Made by a program: the position numbers and the translations under genes. From Ruegeria haliotis (GTDB taxonomy: Bacteria > Pseudomonadota > Alphaproteobacteria > Rhodobacterales > Rhodobacteraceae), in NCBI RefSeq assembly GCF_013377785.1, contig NZ_JABXWT010000002.1, forward strand, positions 331,515 to 395,514: a DNA stretch of 64,000 nt. Reading direction: 5' to 3'. Under the pieces are notes generated by a model that saw only the letters and a list, made by a program, of their open reading frames with translations, was not told the DNA's origin and made no database searches. This document shows positions 25,217 to 33,003 of this stretch, in pieces (position 1 is the stretch's first letter; every line of letters starts with the position of its first letter).

Positions 25217-26617
25217 ATGACAAAGTTTAACGAACTGAACCTGAACCCGAAGGTCCTCAAAGCTATTGAGGAAGCCGGATACGAAACCCCTACTCCGATC
25301 CAGGAAGGCGCAATTCCTGCTGCGCTTGAAGGTCGTGATGTGTTGGGCATTGCCCAGACCGGCACTGGCAAGACCGCCAGCTTTACACTGCCAATGATCA
25401 CCCTGCTGGCCCGTGGCCGTGCCCGAGCACGTATGCCACGGTCACTTGTCTTGTGTCCGACACGGGAATTAGCGGCACAGGTGGCCGAGAATTTCGACAC
25501 CTATGCCAAGCACCTGAAATTGACCAAAGCGCTATTGATCGGTGGTGTCAGCTTCAAAGAACAAGACGCCCTGATCGATCGTGGCGTCGACGTTCTGATC
25601 GCAACACCCGGCCGTCTGCTGGACCATTTTGAGCGCGGCAAGCTGCTGTTGACCGGCGTACAGATTATGGTTGTGGACGAAGCCGACCGGATGCTGGATA
25701 TGGGCTTTATTCCCGACATCGAACGCATCTTCTCGCTGACACCTTTCACACGCCAAACCCTGTTCTTTTCGGCCACTATGGCGTCCGAGATTGAACGGAT
25801 CACTGACACGTTCTTGTCCGCCCCAACGCGGGTCGAAGTTGCGCGTCAGGCCACAGCATCGGAAACCATCGAACAGGGCGTTGTCATGTTCAAAGGCGGT
25901 CGTCGTGATCGCGAAGCCAGCCAGAAACGCAATGTCCTGCGCGCGTTGATTGACGCCGAAGGTGAAAAATGCACCAACGCCATCATCTTCTGCAACCGTA
26001 AGACGGATGTAGATATCTGTGCGAAATCGTTGAAGAAATACGGCTATGACGCGGCAGCAATCCACGGCGATCTGGATCAGTCACAGCGTACGAAAACACT
26101 GGATGGCTTCCGCGACGGGTCTTTGCGCCTGCTGGTTGCCTCGGACGTGGCTGCGCGCGGTTTGGATGTGCCTTCGGTCAGCCATGTGATCAACTTCGAC
26201 GTTCCCGGTCACCCCGAGGACTACGTTCACCGCATCGGTCGCACCGGTCGTGCCGGGCGCGAGGGCAAAGCCATCACGATCTGCTCAAGCCGGGATGAAA
26301 AGGCGCTGGCTGCGGTTGAAAAACTAATCCAGAAAGAAATTCCCCGGCTGGACAGCCCGATCAAAACCGAAGAGCCCAAGGCCGACGCGCCGAAGCCCGA
26401 ACGGAAACCGCGCACCAGATCCACTGAGCCCAAAGTGGCGCCAGAGACCAAACCGGCGCATGAGCCCAAGTCTGCGCCAGAGACCAAAACCCGCACCCGG
26501 GACCGCAAGCCAAGCGGCGGACGCGGCAAGGACAGCGGTGGCCGTTCTGTCGTGGGTATGGGTGATCACCTGCCCAGTTTCATCGCACTCAGCTTTGATG
26601 AACGGCGCACTGGCTAA
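25217..26617 (+). CDS. DEAD-box ATP-dependent RNA helicase (RhlE-like)
   Basis: RNA helicase used in ribosome assembly, mRNA decay or cold adaptation. The protein of about 466 aa has all motifs: Q-motif TPTPIQ, AQTGTGKT, PTRELAAQ, TPGRLLDH, VDEADRMLDMGF, FSATM, then in lobe 2 IIFCNRKTDVD, SDVAARGLDVP and HRIGRTGRAGREG. The C-terminal 90 residues are a Pro/Lys/Arg-rich low-complexity tail with repeats such as APETKPAHEPKSAPETK, likely for RNA binding. ATG 25217 gives MTKFNELNLNPK; the frame is open for 71 codons before it. The stop overlaps the convergent DMT gene by 4 bp. Confidence 0.95.
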   Translation: MTKFNELNLNPKVLKAIEEAGYETPTPIQEGAIPAALEGRDVLGIAQTGTGKTASFTLPMITLLARGRARARMPRSLVLCPTRELAAQVAENFDTYAKHLKLTKALLIGGVSFKEQDALIDRGVDVLIATPGRLLDHFERGKLLLTGVQIMVVDEADRMLDMGFIPDIERIFSLTPFTRQTLFFSATMASEIERITDTFLSAPTRVEVARQATASETIEQGVVMFKGGRRDREASQKRNVLRALIDAEGEKCTNAIIFCNRKTDVDICAKSLKKYGYDAAAIHGDLDQSQRTKTLDGFRDGSLRLLVASDVAARGLDVPSVSHVINFDVPGHPEDYVHRIGRTGRAGREGKAITICSSRDEKALAAVEKLIQKEIPRLDSPIKTEEPKADAPKPERKPRTRSTEPKVAPETKPAHEPKSAPETKTRTRDRKPSGGRGKDSGGRSVVGMGDHLPSFIALSFDERRTG

Positions 26618-27516
26618 ATCGCCAGCACAAGCGCCAGTATTGAAAGCCCTAGCAATGCCATCCCGGCGATCTCTCGCCGGGTGATGTTCTCGCGGAACAC
26701 CAGTGTCGAGGCCATCAGGCTAAAGATCAGCTCGACCTGCCCCAATGCCTTGACATACGCGGCATTCTGCAAGGTGAACGCCCAAAACCAGCAGAACGAC
26801 CCGCCAAGGCTGGTCAGCCCGACAAAGACACCGGTACGGCGCGTATCCCACACCGCGCGCAGCTCGGCCCGGTCGCGCCACAGCAGCCACAACCCCATGC
26901 TGAGGAACTGGAACGACACCACCGCTGCCAGTGTGATCAGAGCGCGAAACCATGCCTCAACGTCACCCAGCTCCAGCGACGCGCCCCTGTAGCTGACAGC
27001 TGAGAAAGCAAACAGTACACCTGACCCCAGCCCCAGCTGAGAGGCCCGATTGGTCAGATGTCGCCACCAAGCCCCCTCGCTGCCCGGTGTTTTGGACAAC
27101 AACAGTACCGCCGAAAGTCCCAACAGAATGGCCACGAGCGCGCCCGCCGAAATACTGTCGCCAAGTATGACAAAGCCTACAATCGCGGTTTGAATCACTT
27201 CGGTTTTCTTGAACGTGATCCCGACGGCAAAGTTGCGTTGCTTGAACAGGGCCACCACACAGATCGTTGCCAGAATTTGCGCTGTGCCACCGATGACGAC
27301 GAATATCCAGAATCGCGCTGACAGCGGCGGCAGTTCTGCACCGGTACTCTGCAATACAATGATCAGGCCAAGAACGGCCAGCGGCATGGAATAGGCAAAC
27401 CGGGCAAAGGTCGCCCCGGAAGCCGACAATTTCACGCTGCTCAGCGATTTCTGCAGCATGAAACGCACGGTTTGAAACGATGCGGCGGCGATGGCGACGG
27501 GAATCCATAAACTCAT
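26614..27516 (-). CDS. EamA-family drug/metabolite transporter
   Basis: Inner-membrane transporter of 300 aa with about ten helices in two EamA repeats (roughly 5-140 and 155-298). Typical parts are the ATFARFAYSMPLAVLGL stretch, the first-repeat ending LGLSAVLLLSK and the second-repeat landmark AAYVKALGQVELIFSLMAST. The substrate is unknown; family members export amino acids, nucleotides or other small metabolites. It converges on the helicase gene, with overlapping stop codons (26614-26617). It lies 21 bp after the desaturase stop on the other side and is divergent from nothing obvious. Confidence 0.88.
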   Translation of the reverse strand: MSLWIPVAIAAASFQTVRFMLQKSLSSVKLSASGATFARFAYSMPLAVLGLIIVLQSTGAELPPLSARFWIFVVIGGTAQILATICVVALFKQRNFAVGITFKKTEVIQTAIVGFVILGDSISAGALVAILLGLSAVLLLSKTPGSEGAWWRHLTNRASQLGLGSGVLFAFSAVSYRGASLELGDVEAWFRALITLAAVVSFQFLSMGLWLLWRDRAELRAVWDTRRTGVFVGLTSLGGSFCWFWAFTLQNAAYVKALGQVELIFSLMASTLVFRENITRREIAGMALLGLSILALVLAI

Positions 27517-27537
27517 GGAATTCCTTTTGTCGTTAAA

Positions 27538-28440
27538 TCAATGCTTTGGCCAGAGCGGATGCGCCACCGGGTCCTTGGCTTTCAATAGATATTCCCGAAA
27601 AATCTGCGCGTAAGAGCGATAGACATAGGCCTCATTGCAGGCCAGGTATCGGTCTTTTCCCGCGCGATAGAGCGTAGGCAGTCGGTACCACGGCGCGGCA
27701 GGGTTCATATGATGAACGACGTGCAGATTGTTGTTCAGAAACAGAAAAGCCAGCAGCCCCCGATCTTCGACAATCACCGTTCGGGCACGGGATTTTTCAT
27801 GCGCGCGATGTTCAAGGAAGGTTCTTATCTTGACCAACCCCAGCCCGACATAAGCCGACAGAACAAAGGCCCAGACCGGCATAGCTGACTGTGCCACGAT
27901 CCACAGAACCACTACTGCGCCGGGCAGATGCAGCGCCCAGGCCAGCAGAATCTCGCGGTCCCCACGCATCACTCCGCGCCATTCATCGCGCATGAATGCG
28001 ACTTGCCCGATGGCCGGGCCCAGCATCATGCGGCCCAACAGAGTGTTGTTGGCGAAATAAAGACGCCTTTTCCACCCAGCCAAAGATGCCCAGACCTGCG
28101 GGTCCAGATAGTTCGTCTCGGGGTCGTCATAAGGGTCGGTCAGGTTGGCATCCTGATGATGTGCCAGATGCAAATCACGGAACCGGTTGAATGGAATGAA
28201 CAAGGTCAACGGCAGCGCCATCAGCGCCTCGTTCAGCCATTTGACGCGGAAGGGATGGCCATGCAGCGTCTCATGCGTCAGCGACGAATGCAGCGCTGCG
28301 ACCACACCCATCGCCGGGATCGCCAGCCACACAGACCAGCCTGCCAGCCAGAAAATCACCACCAACCACGTCGCATAACAGGCGGCGATCAAAGCAAATG
28401 TACCCCATTCCGGAGCTTTGGGTGTCGTAGGTTCAGCCAT
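27538..28440 (-). CDS. Membrane fatty acid desaturase
   Basis: Di-iron membrane oxygenase of 300 aa that introduces a double bond or hydroxyl group into an acyl or related chain. The three histidine boxes are present: HETLH near residue 57, HLAHH near 91 and HVVHH near 240. Hydrophobic segments flank them (about 15-50, 70-85, 165-205), as in the desaturase/alkane hydroxylase family. The exact substrate is not readable. It overlaps the upstream DUF2061 gene by 8 bp, so the two are likely translated together. Confidence 0.9.
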   Translation of the reverse strand: MAEPTTPKAPEWGTFALIAACYATWLVVIFWLAGWSVWLAIPAMGVVAALHSSLTHETLHGHPFRVKWLNEALMALPLTLFIPFNRFRDLHLAHHQDANLTDPYDDPETNYLDPQVWASLAGWKRRLYFANNTLLGRMMLGPAIGQVAFMRDEWRGVMRGDREILLAWALHLPGAVVVLWIVAQSAMPVWAFVLSAYVGLGLVKIRTFLEHRAHEKSRARTVIVEDRGLLAFLFLNNNLHVVHHMNPAAPWYRLPTLYRAGKDRYLACNEAYVYRSYAQIFREYLLKAKDPVAHPLWPKH

Positions 28441-28648
28441 TGCGGCCCCACGAGATTCCCGCCCAGACCCGTTCGTAAATCACGTACAACGTCAGACCGA
28501 TCGCAGTGTTGATCAGCGCCAAGGCGCCACCCACGGCAGCTGAACCAGTGGCAATCAGGCCAACCAGCGTCATGACCGCCAACCCCATCGCATTCCAAAC
28601 GACTGCCTTCACGACAGATCTTCGTCGCGTTTCCATTCCGGACCCCAT
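28433..28648 (-). CDS. DUF2061 family small membrane protein
   Basis: A protein of 67-71 aa with two predicted helices (residues 14-34 and 38-58) separated by a short turn, and the family-like motifs RRRSVVKAVVWNAMG and YVIYERVWAGISWGR. DUF2061 function is unknown; some members sit beside sulfur or lipid genes. Its overlap with the desaturase gene suggests it may be an accessory to that enzyme. ATG 28636 is the likelier start, since it is preceded by GGAATG-like sequence, but ATG 28648 also stays in frame. Confidence 0.82.
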   Translation of the reverse strand: MGSGMETRRRSVVKAVVWNAMGLAVMTLVGLIATGSAAVGGALALINTAIGLTLYVIYERVWAGISWGRNG

Positions 28649-28695
28649 ATTTTTATTGTTCTCTCAACAGTGTTACAGACACGTCGGAGTGTTGG

Positions 28696-28731
28696 ATATT
28701 CTGAATATGATTAACAAAATTCATCAATCAT
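28696..28731. promoter_or_regulatory. Possible operator upstream of the XRE regulator
   Basis: Two nested dyads in an AT-rich gap: ATATTC-T-GAATAT (28696-28708) and ATGATT (28707-28712) paired with AATCAT (28726-28731). They lie 16-51 bp before the regulator start and between two divergent genes, a natural place for autoregulation. Confidence 0.4.
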
Positions 28732-28746
28732 GATATTTATCACCAC

Positions 28747-29613
28747 ATGGATGAAAAAATCGACAAACGCGACCGTGCTGCGCAATTCCGTCTACGGATG
28801 GCCCGCGCTATGGAAGACCGTCACATCAGTCAAAGTGCCCTTGCGCGCAGCATCGGCGTGGATCGGTCGACCGTATCCCAATTGCTGACCGATGATGGCG
28901 CGCGCCTGCCCAATGCGCATGTGGTGGGCAGTTGCGCGTCGGCCCTTGGCGTATCGGCGGATTGGCTCCTTAGTCTGTCCAATCGCCCGGAAAGCGCGGC
29001 CGAATTGCTGGCCAGCTCTCTGTCCATGACCGAAGCCCCCCGCGCGCTGGTCGACGAGCGTATCTTCGAATGGCATCAAGAGGCGGCAGGTTATAAAATC
29101 CGCTACGTGCCAGCCACCCTGCCCGACATGCTGAAAACCCGCGCCGTGCTGGAATGGGAATACGCACCGCATCTGGGCCGCACAGCAGATCAGGCCATCG
29201 GGGCCTCAGCCGACAGACTGACATGGATGCGCAGTGCACAATCCGACTATGAAATCGCCATGCCATTGTATGAAATTGCCAGTTTTGCCCATGGTGTCGG
29301 GTATTACGACGGCTTGCCACAGGACGTGCGACTGGAGCAGATCGATCATCTTTTAGGTCTCTGCGAACAGCTCTATCCCCGCCTGCGCATCTATCTGTAC
29401 GATGCAAAACGGCTCTATTCAGCGCCGGTGACAATCTTTGGCCCCCTACTCTGCGTGTTCTACGCGGGCAGTCATTACATGGCATTCCGCGACCGCGACC
29501 GGATCGAAGTCTTCTCGCGTCATTTCGATACACTGGTTCGCGAAGCCGACATGACGGCTAGGCACTTTCCCGAACACCTGAAACAGTTGCGCGCCGAAGT
29601 GGCGGCACGCTGA
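28747..29613 (+). CDS. XRE-family transcriptional regulator with a large C-terminal domain
   Basis: DNA-binding regulator of 288 aa. Residues 12-75 form an HTH_3/XRE domain (ALARSIGVDRSTVSQLL and the closing SALGVSADWLLSL). The C-terminal 200 residues are not a peptidase S24 or cupin; they contain WHQEAAGYKIRYVPATLPDM, YEIAMPLYEIASFAHG and VFYAGSHYMAFRDRDRIEVF. The stretch IRYVPATLPDMLKT recalls the ligand-binding part of Roseobacter XRE regulators that sense small metabolites. It is divergent from the DUF2061-desaturase pair and could regulate it. Confidence 0.86.
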   Translation: MDEKIDKRDRAAQFRLRMARAMEDRHISQSALARSIGVDRSTVSQLLTDDGARLPNAHVVGSCASALGVSADWLLSLSNRPESAAELLASSLSMTEAPRALVDERIFEWHQEAAGYKIRYVPATLPDMLKTRAVLEWEYAPHLGRTADQAIGASADRLTWMRSAQSDYEIAMPLYEIASFAHGVGYYDGLPQDVRLEQIDHLLGLCEQLYPRLRIYLYDAKRLYSAPVTIFGPLLCVFYAGSHYMAFRDRDRIEVFSRHFDTLVREADMTARHFPEHLKQLRAEVAAR

Positions 29614-29717
29614 CTTTTGCCGGTCACGGCACAACCCGTGCGAAACATCTGCTCCTAGTATATACTCCTTTTGCGCGAACCTTCGGGCATTCCGATCAAA
29701 GATGGAGGATGACAGGA

Positions 29718-29900
29718 ATGGACGCACTTAAAACCGCTCAATACGCACGCGCCTTGTATTCAGTCCATGGCGACCGGGCCGAGGCTGAAGCTGCTCAAAA
29801 GATGCGCGAATACCAGGCCACCGGAAATACACAGGAGGCCCAGAACTGGCAGGCGGTACGCCGCACCATCCGCCAGATTCGCGGCCCGAATCAGAGCTGA
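29718..29900 (+). CDS. Small soluble protein, unknown
   Basis: A protein of 60 aa, helical and charged: ALKTAQYARALYSVHGDRAE, then AEAAQKMREYQATG, ending in VRRTIRQIRGPNQS. It has no membrane segment or cysteine. GGAGG at 29704-29708 lies 9 nt before ATG 29718, which makes this start better than ATG 29709, and the strong site argues that the gene is real. The function is unknown. Confidence 0.7.
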   Translation: MDALKTAQYARALYSVHGDRAEAEAAQKMREYQATGNTQEAQNWQAVRRTIRQIRGPNQS

Positions 29901-29911
29901 CCTCGCGGGCT

Positions 29912-30087
29912 TTACACTTTCGGGTCAGGATTGACCGTATGACCATCCACGGCGATCACCTGCCCCGAAACCAGACGCGCCGCGTCGGAGGCCAGAAAGA
30001 CCGCCATGTCGGCAATATCCTGGCCTTCGACAAAGCGCCCCATTGAGGTGCCCGAAGCCTCAGCCATGATCAGACCCGGCGGCTCAT
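29912..30087 (-). pseudogene. SDR gene remnant with a large internal deletion
   Basis: The last 57 or so codons read as the C-terminal end of a short-chain dehydrogenase: GRFVEGQDIADMAVFLASDA, then SGQVIAVDGHTVNP. There is no body for this domain upstream. Instead an ATG overlapping the lcdH stop (ATGA, 30084-30087) opens MSRRV and runs into TGA, out of frame with the SDR end. The simplest reading is an intact coupled SDR gene that lost about 190 codons between its fifth codon and its C-terminus. It belongs to the carnitine unit by position. Confidence 0.72.
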
Positions 30088-31550
30088 GCTGGCTTACGGA
30101 TCGCAGCTCCGGCGCTTTCGGGATAGGGCAGTCCGACCTGTGCCTCGGCAATCCTGACCATCGCAGCCTCGATCTCAGCCGAAGGCGGGCTGGGTCGACG
30201 GGTTTCAAGGCTGACATGCAGCAGGAAGCTTTCGCCCGTGGCCAGCAGCTTGTCGCCTTCATACATGCTGTGGAAAACGTGCAGCTTCTTGCCAGCCCCA
30301 AGCAACATCTGCGTGCGTATTTCGATTTTCGAACCGGCCTTGGTCTCGTCCATGTACCGGATGTGGTTCTCAGCGGTGAAATAGCTGCCGCCGGACGCGA
30401 TGTAATCCATATCGCAGCCAATGATTTCCATGAACCGGTCGGTGGCGGCGGCGAAGGCTTCCAGATACTTCGCCTCATTCATATGGCCGTTATAGTCGGT
30501 CCAGTCCAGTGGCACCGCGCGCGACAGCGTCAGGATCGGCTGGCTCAGATCCGCCTGTTCCAGCGATGGCAGCGCGCCGGGCTTCAGCAGAGCATCATGC
30601 TGGTTCAACACTGCCCCCGCACCATAGTCCTGCGCTTTGAGCGCCCGCATCATGCCGACAAGGTTATTGTCACGGATACGCTCCAACTCACGGATTGAAT
30701 GCATCCCCGACTGCGCATCCGACTGATCCGCGATCATATCCACCAGTTCATCGGTGAATTCCGGCACATCCATCAGCTTGGTCCAGGGCCATTTCAGCGC
30801 CGGGCCGAACTGCGCCATGAAGTGCCGCATTCCGGCCTCGCCGCCTGCGACACGATAGGTCTCGAACAGGCCCATCTGGGCCCAGCGGATGCCAAACCCC
30901 ATGCGGATCGCCTCGTCCACTTCTTCGGTGGTTGCGACGCCGTCCTTGACCAGCCACAGCGCCTCGCGCCAGACGGCTTCCAGGAACCGGTCGGCAATAT
31001 GCGCGTCGATTTCCTTTTTGATGTGCAACGGGAAAAAGCCGACGGATTTCAGCAGTTCCTTGGCCTTTGCAATCATCTCCGACGGGTTCTGTTCCGTTGG
31101 CACCAGCTCGATCAAGGGCAGCAGATAAACCGGGTTGAAGGGATGCGTCACCACGATCTGCTGCGGACGCAGCGCGCCCTCTTGCAGTTCCGACGGTTTG
31201 AACCCACTGGTCGAAGACCCGATGATCGCGTCCGGATCACAAGCCCCTTGCAAGCCTTTGTAAACTTTCAGTTTCAGATCCAATCGCTCGGGCACGCTTT
31301 CTTGAATCCAGATCGCCCCCTCAACGGCCTCGGCCATGTCGTCATGGAACGTCAGTGCGCCCTCAGGCGGCAAAGGCACATCGCTTAGCCCGGGCAGCGA
31401 GCGGCGGGCGTTGTCCAACACCTCACCGATTTTGCGCACGGCCTCTGGGTCCGGGTCAAACACCCGCACATCCCAGCCATTCAAAAGAAACCGGGCGGCC
31501 CAGCCGCCACCGATCACACCACCGCCAATTATGGCTGCCGTCTTTTTCAT
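30084..31550 (-). CDS. lcdH: L-carnitine dehydrogenase fused to a thioesterase
   Basis: NAD-dependent oxidation of L-carnitine to 3-dehydrocarnitine, with a second domain likely acting on a CoA thioester. The 488-aa protein has residues 1-320 as a 3-hydroxyacyl-CoA-dehydrogenase-like domain (IGGGVIGGGWAARFL at 8-22, VTHPFNPVYLLPLIE near 132, the FGIRWAQMG segment near 215) and residues 340-480 as a hot-dog thioesterase (PLDWTDYNGHMNEAKYLEAF, LHVFHSMYEGDKLLATGESF). AGAGGG precedes the ATG. It lies 8 bp after the lipoprotein gene and downstream of the cleavage-enzyme gene, a full path from carnitine to glycine betaine. Confidence 0.93.
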   Translation of the reverse strand: MKKTAAIIGGGVIGGGWAARFLLNGWDVRVFDPDPEAVRKIGEVLDNARRSLPGLSDVPLPPEGALTFHDDMAEAVEGAIWIQESVPERLDLKLKVYKGLQGACDPDAIIGSSTSGFKPSELQEGALRPQQIVVTHPFNPVYLLPLIELVPTEQNPSEMIAKAKELLKSVGFFPLHIKKEIDAHIADRFLEAVWREALWLVKDGVATTEEVDEAIRMGFGIRWAQMGLFETYRVAGGEAGMRHFMAQFGPALKWPWTKLMDVPEFTDELVDMIADQSDAQSGMHSIRELERIRDNNLVGMMRALKAQDYGAGAVLNQHDALLKPGALPSLEQADLSQPILTLSRAVPLDWTDYNGHMNEAKYLEAFAAATDRFMEIIGCDMDYIASGGSYFTAENHIRYMDETKAGSKIEIRTQMLLGAGKKLHVFHSMYEGDKLLATGESFLLHVSLETRRPSPPSAEIEAAMVRIAEAQVGLPYPESAGAAIRKPA

Positions 31551-31558
31551 ATTGCCCT

Positions 31559-31888
31559 CTAATCGATACAGATTACCAATTCGCGTCCGGATTCATCCAG
31601 ATGCGCGATACAGCCAAATTGCGGGGTTTCCGCACTGCATTGTTTTGTCTCCGACAAGCAATAACCCTGACAATCGGACGCCATTTCACAAGATTTTCCC
31701 GCGTCAGGCAGAGGCGTGAAGCACACATGCTGCCGGGCACGTCCGGCAATCTCATAGCTACCGCCCCGTTCTAAACATCGCTCAAACGCCCCCGCATCAG
31801 GCGGCGGATCAGGATCCAGGTCCTGCGGCGGGCATCCGGCCAGCAGGTTCGCTGCCGTAAGCGCACAGATCATTGACAGAAACCGCAT
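31559..31888 (-). CDS. Cysteine-rich lipoprotein, unknown
   Basis: A 109-aa predicted lipoprotein: signal peptide with lipobox NLLAGC (Cys near residue 19), a Pro/Asp-rich linker (PPQDLDPDPPPDAG) and a small domain with six or so cysteines (FERCLERGG, HVCFTP, SCEMASDCQGYC, QCSAE, FGCIAH), probably held by disulfides in the periplasm. It sits between the beta-keto acid cleavage enzyme and lcdH genes, in the same direction. I know no link between such lipoproteins and carnitine use, so the position may be accidental. Confidence 0.8.
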   Translation of the reverse strand: MRFLSMICALTAANLLAGCPPQDLDPDPPPDAGAFERCLERGGSYEIAGRARQHVCFTPLPDAGKSCEMASDCQGYCLSETKQCSAETPQFGCIAHLDESGRELVICID

Positions 31889-31955
31889 GACGTATGTTCC
31901 CTTCCCGGGGATTCATCAACTCAACACGAGATGTTGGATTGAAACAAACGGAAAC

Positions 31956-32870
31956 TCACCCGCGTGGCGCCCGCTTGGTCAACCCCAGCTTCTCGCGCAC
32001 TTCCTGCGGACCAATCACCCGCGCGCCCATATTCTCGATGATGTTTCCCGCGCGCTCGACCAATTGCCAGTTCTCGGCCAGCACGCCTTTGCCCAACCAC
32101 AGATTATCTTCCAGCCCGACGCGCACATTGCCGCCAGCCAGAACCGAGGCCGCCACATAAGCCATCTCGTTGCGGCCCAGTGAAAACGCGCTAAAGGTCC
32201 ACTCATCCGGCACGTTGTTCACCATCGCCATAAAGGTGTTCAGGTCATCCGGCGCACCCCATGGCACGCCCATGCACAACTGCACCAAAGCGTTGGGTTC
32301 CAGAATACCCTCTTTGACCAACTGCTTAGCAAACCACAGGTGGCCGGTGTCGAATGCCTCGATCTCGGGCTTTACGCCAAGATCCGTCATCATCTTGCCC
32401 ATCGCACGTAACGCGCCCGGCGTGTTGGTCATTACATAGTCGGCTTCGGCAAAGTTCATCGTGCCGCAATCCAACGTGCAAATCTCGGGCAGGCATTCGG
32501 CCACATGCGCCACCCGCTCGGTCGCACCAACCAGATCGGTTCCGGCCTCGGTTAGCGGCAGCGGGTTTTCAACGCCACCAAAGACCATGTCGCCGCCCAT
32601 ACCCGCCGTCAGGTTCAGCACAGCGTCCACCTCAGCGTCCCGAATACGGTCCGTCACCTCTCGGTACAACGCCAGATCGCGTGAGGGCGCTCCGGTTTCC
32701 GGATCGCGCACATGGCAGTGCACCACCGCCGCACCAGCCTTGGCCGCAGCGATCGCGCTATCCGCAATCTGCTTGGGCGAACGTGGTACATGCGGGCTTC
32801 GATCCTGCGTTCCACCCGAGCCTGTCACGGCGCAAGTGATGAAGACGTCGCGGTTCATTTCCAGAGGCAT
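31956..32870 (-). CDS. Beta-keto acid cleavage enzyme (BKACE, DUF849), 3-dehydrocarnitine type
   Basis: Zn-dependent enzyme of 304 aa that splits a beta-keto acid with acetyl-CoA, giving an acyl-CoA and acetoacetate. Landmarks are the N-terminal RDVFITCAVTGSGGTQDRSP, the metal-binding HCHVRDPETGAPSRD near residue 47, LNLTAGMGGDMVFG near 83 and the C-terminal VRVGLEDNLWLGKG. With the carnitine dehydrogenase downstream and a CdhR-type regulator divergent, the substrate is likely 3-dehydrocarnitine and the product betainyl-CoA, which the fused thioesterase could hydrolyse. The family assignment is firm; the substrate is inferred from context. Confidence 0.9.
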   Translation of the reverse strand: MPLEMNRDVFITCAVTGSGGTQDRSPHVPRSPKQIADSAIAAAKAGAAVVHCHVRDPETGAPSRDLALYREVTDRIRDAEVDAVLNLTAGMGGDMVFGGVENPLPLTEAGTDLVGATERVAHVAECLPEICTLDCGTMNFAEADYVMTNTPGALRAMGKMMTDLGVKPEIEAFDTGHLWFAKQLVKEGILEPNALVQLCMGVPWGAPDDLNTFMAMVNNVPDEWTFSAFSLGRNEMAYVAASVLAGGNVRVGLEDNLWLGKGVLAENWQLVERAGNIIENMGARVIGPQEVREKLGLTKRAPRG

Positions 32871-33003
32871 TGTGTTTTCCCCAAGTTATACCCGGTTTCG
32901 CCCTGAGTTTTCCCCAGACTTCTCCCCGGATTCCGATTTGCGTTCATATCCGACTCTGGCGCAGCCTAGGGCAGACAACTTGGCAGAATGCGAATCAGAC
33001 TTG

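Noticed and set aside
32873-32916. Direct repeat GTTTTCCCCA twice in the BKACE-cdhR gap, considered as an activator site
   Set aside because: One copy coincides with the BKACE ribosome binding site, and the repeat lacks the form known for AraC/GlxA sites; too weak to call.
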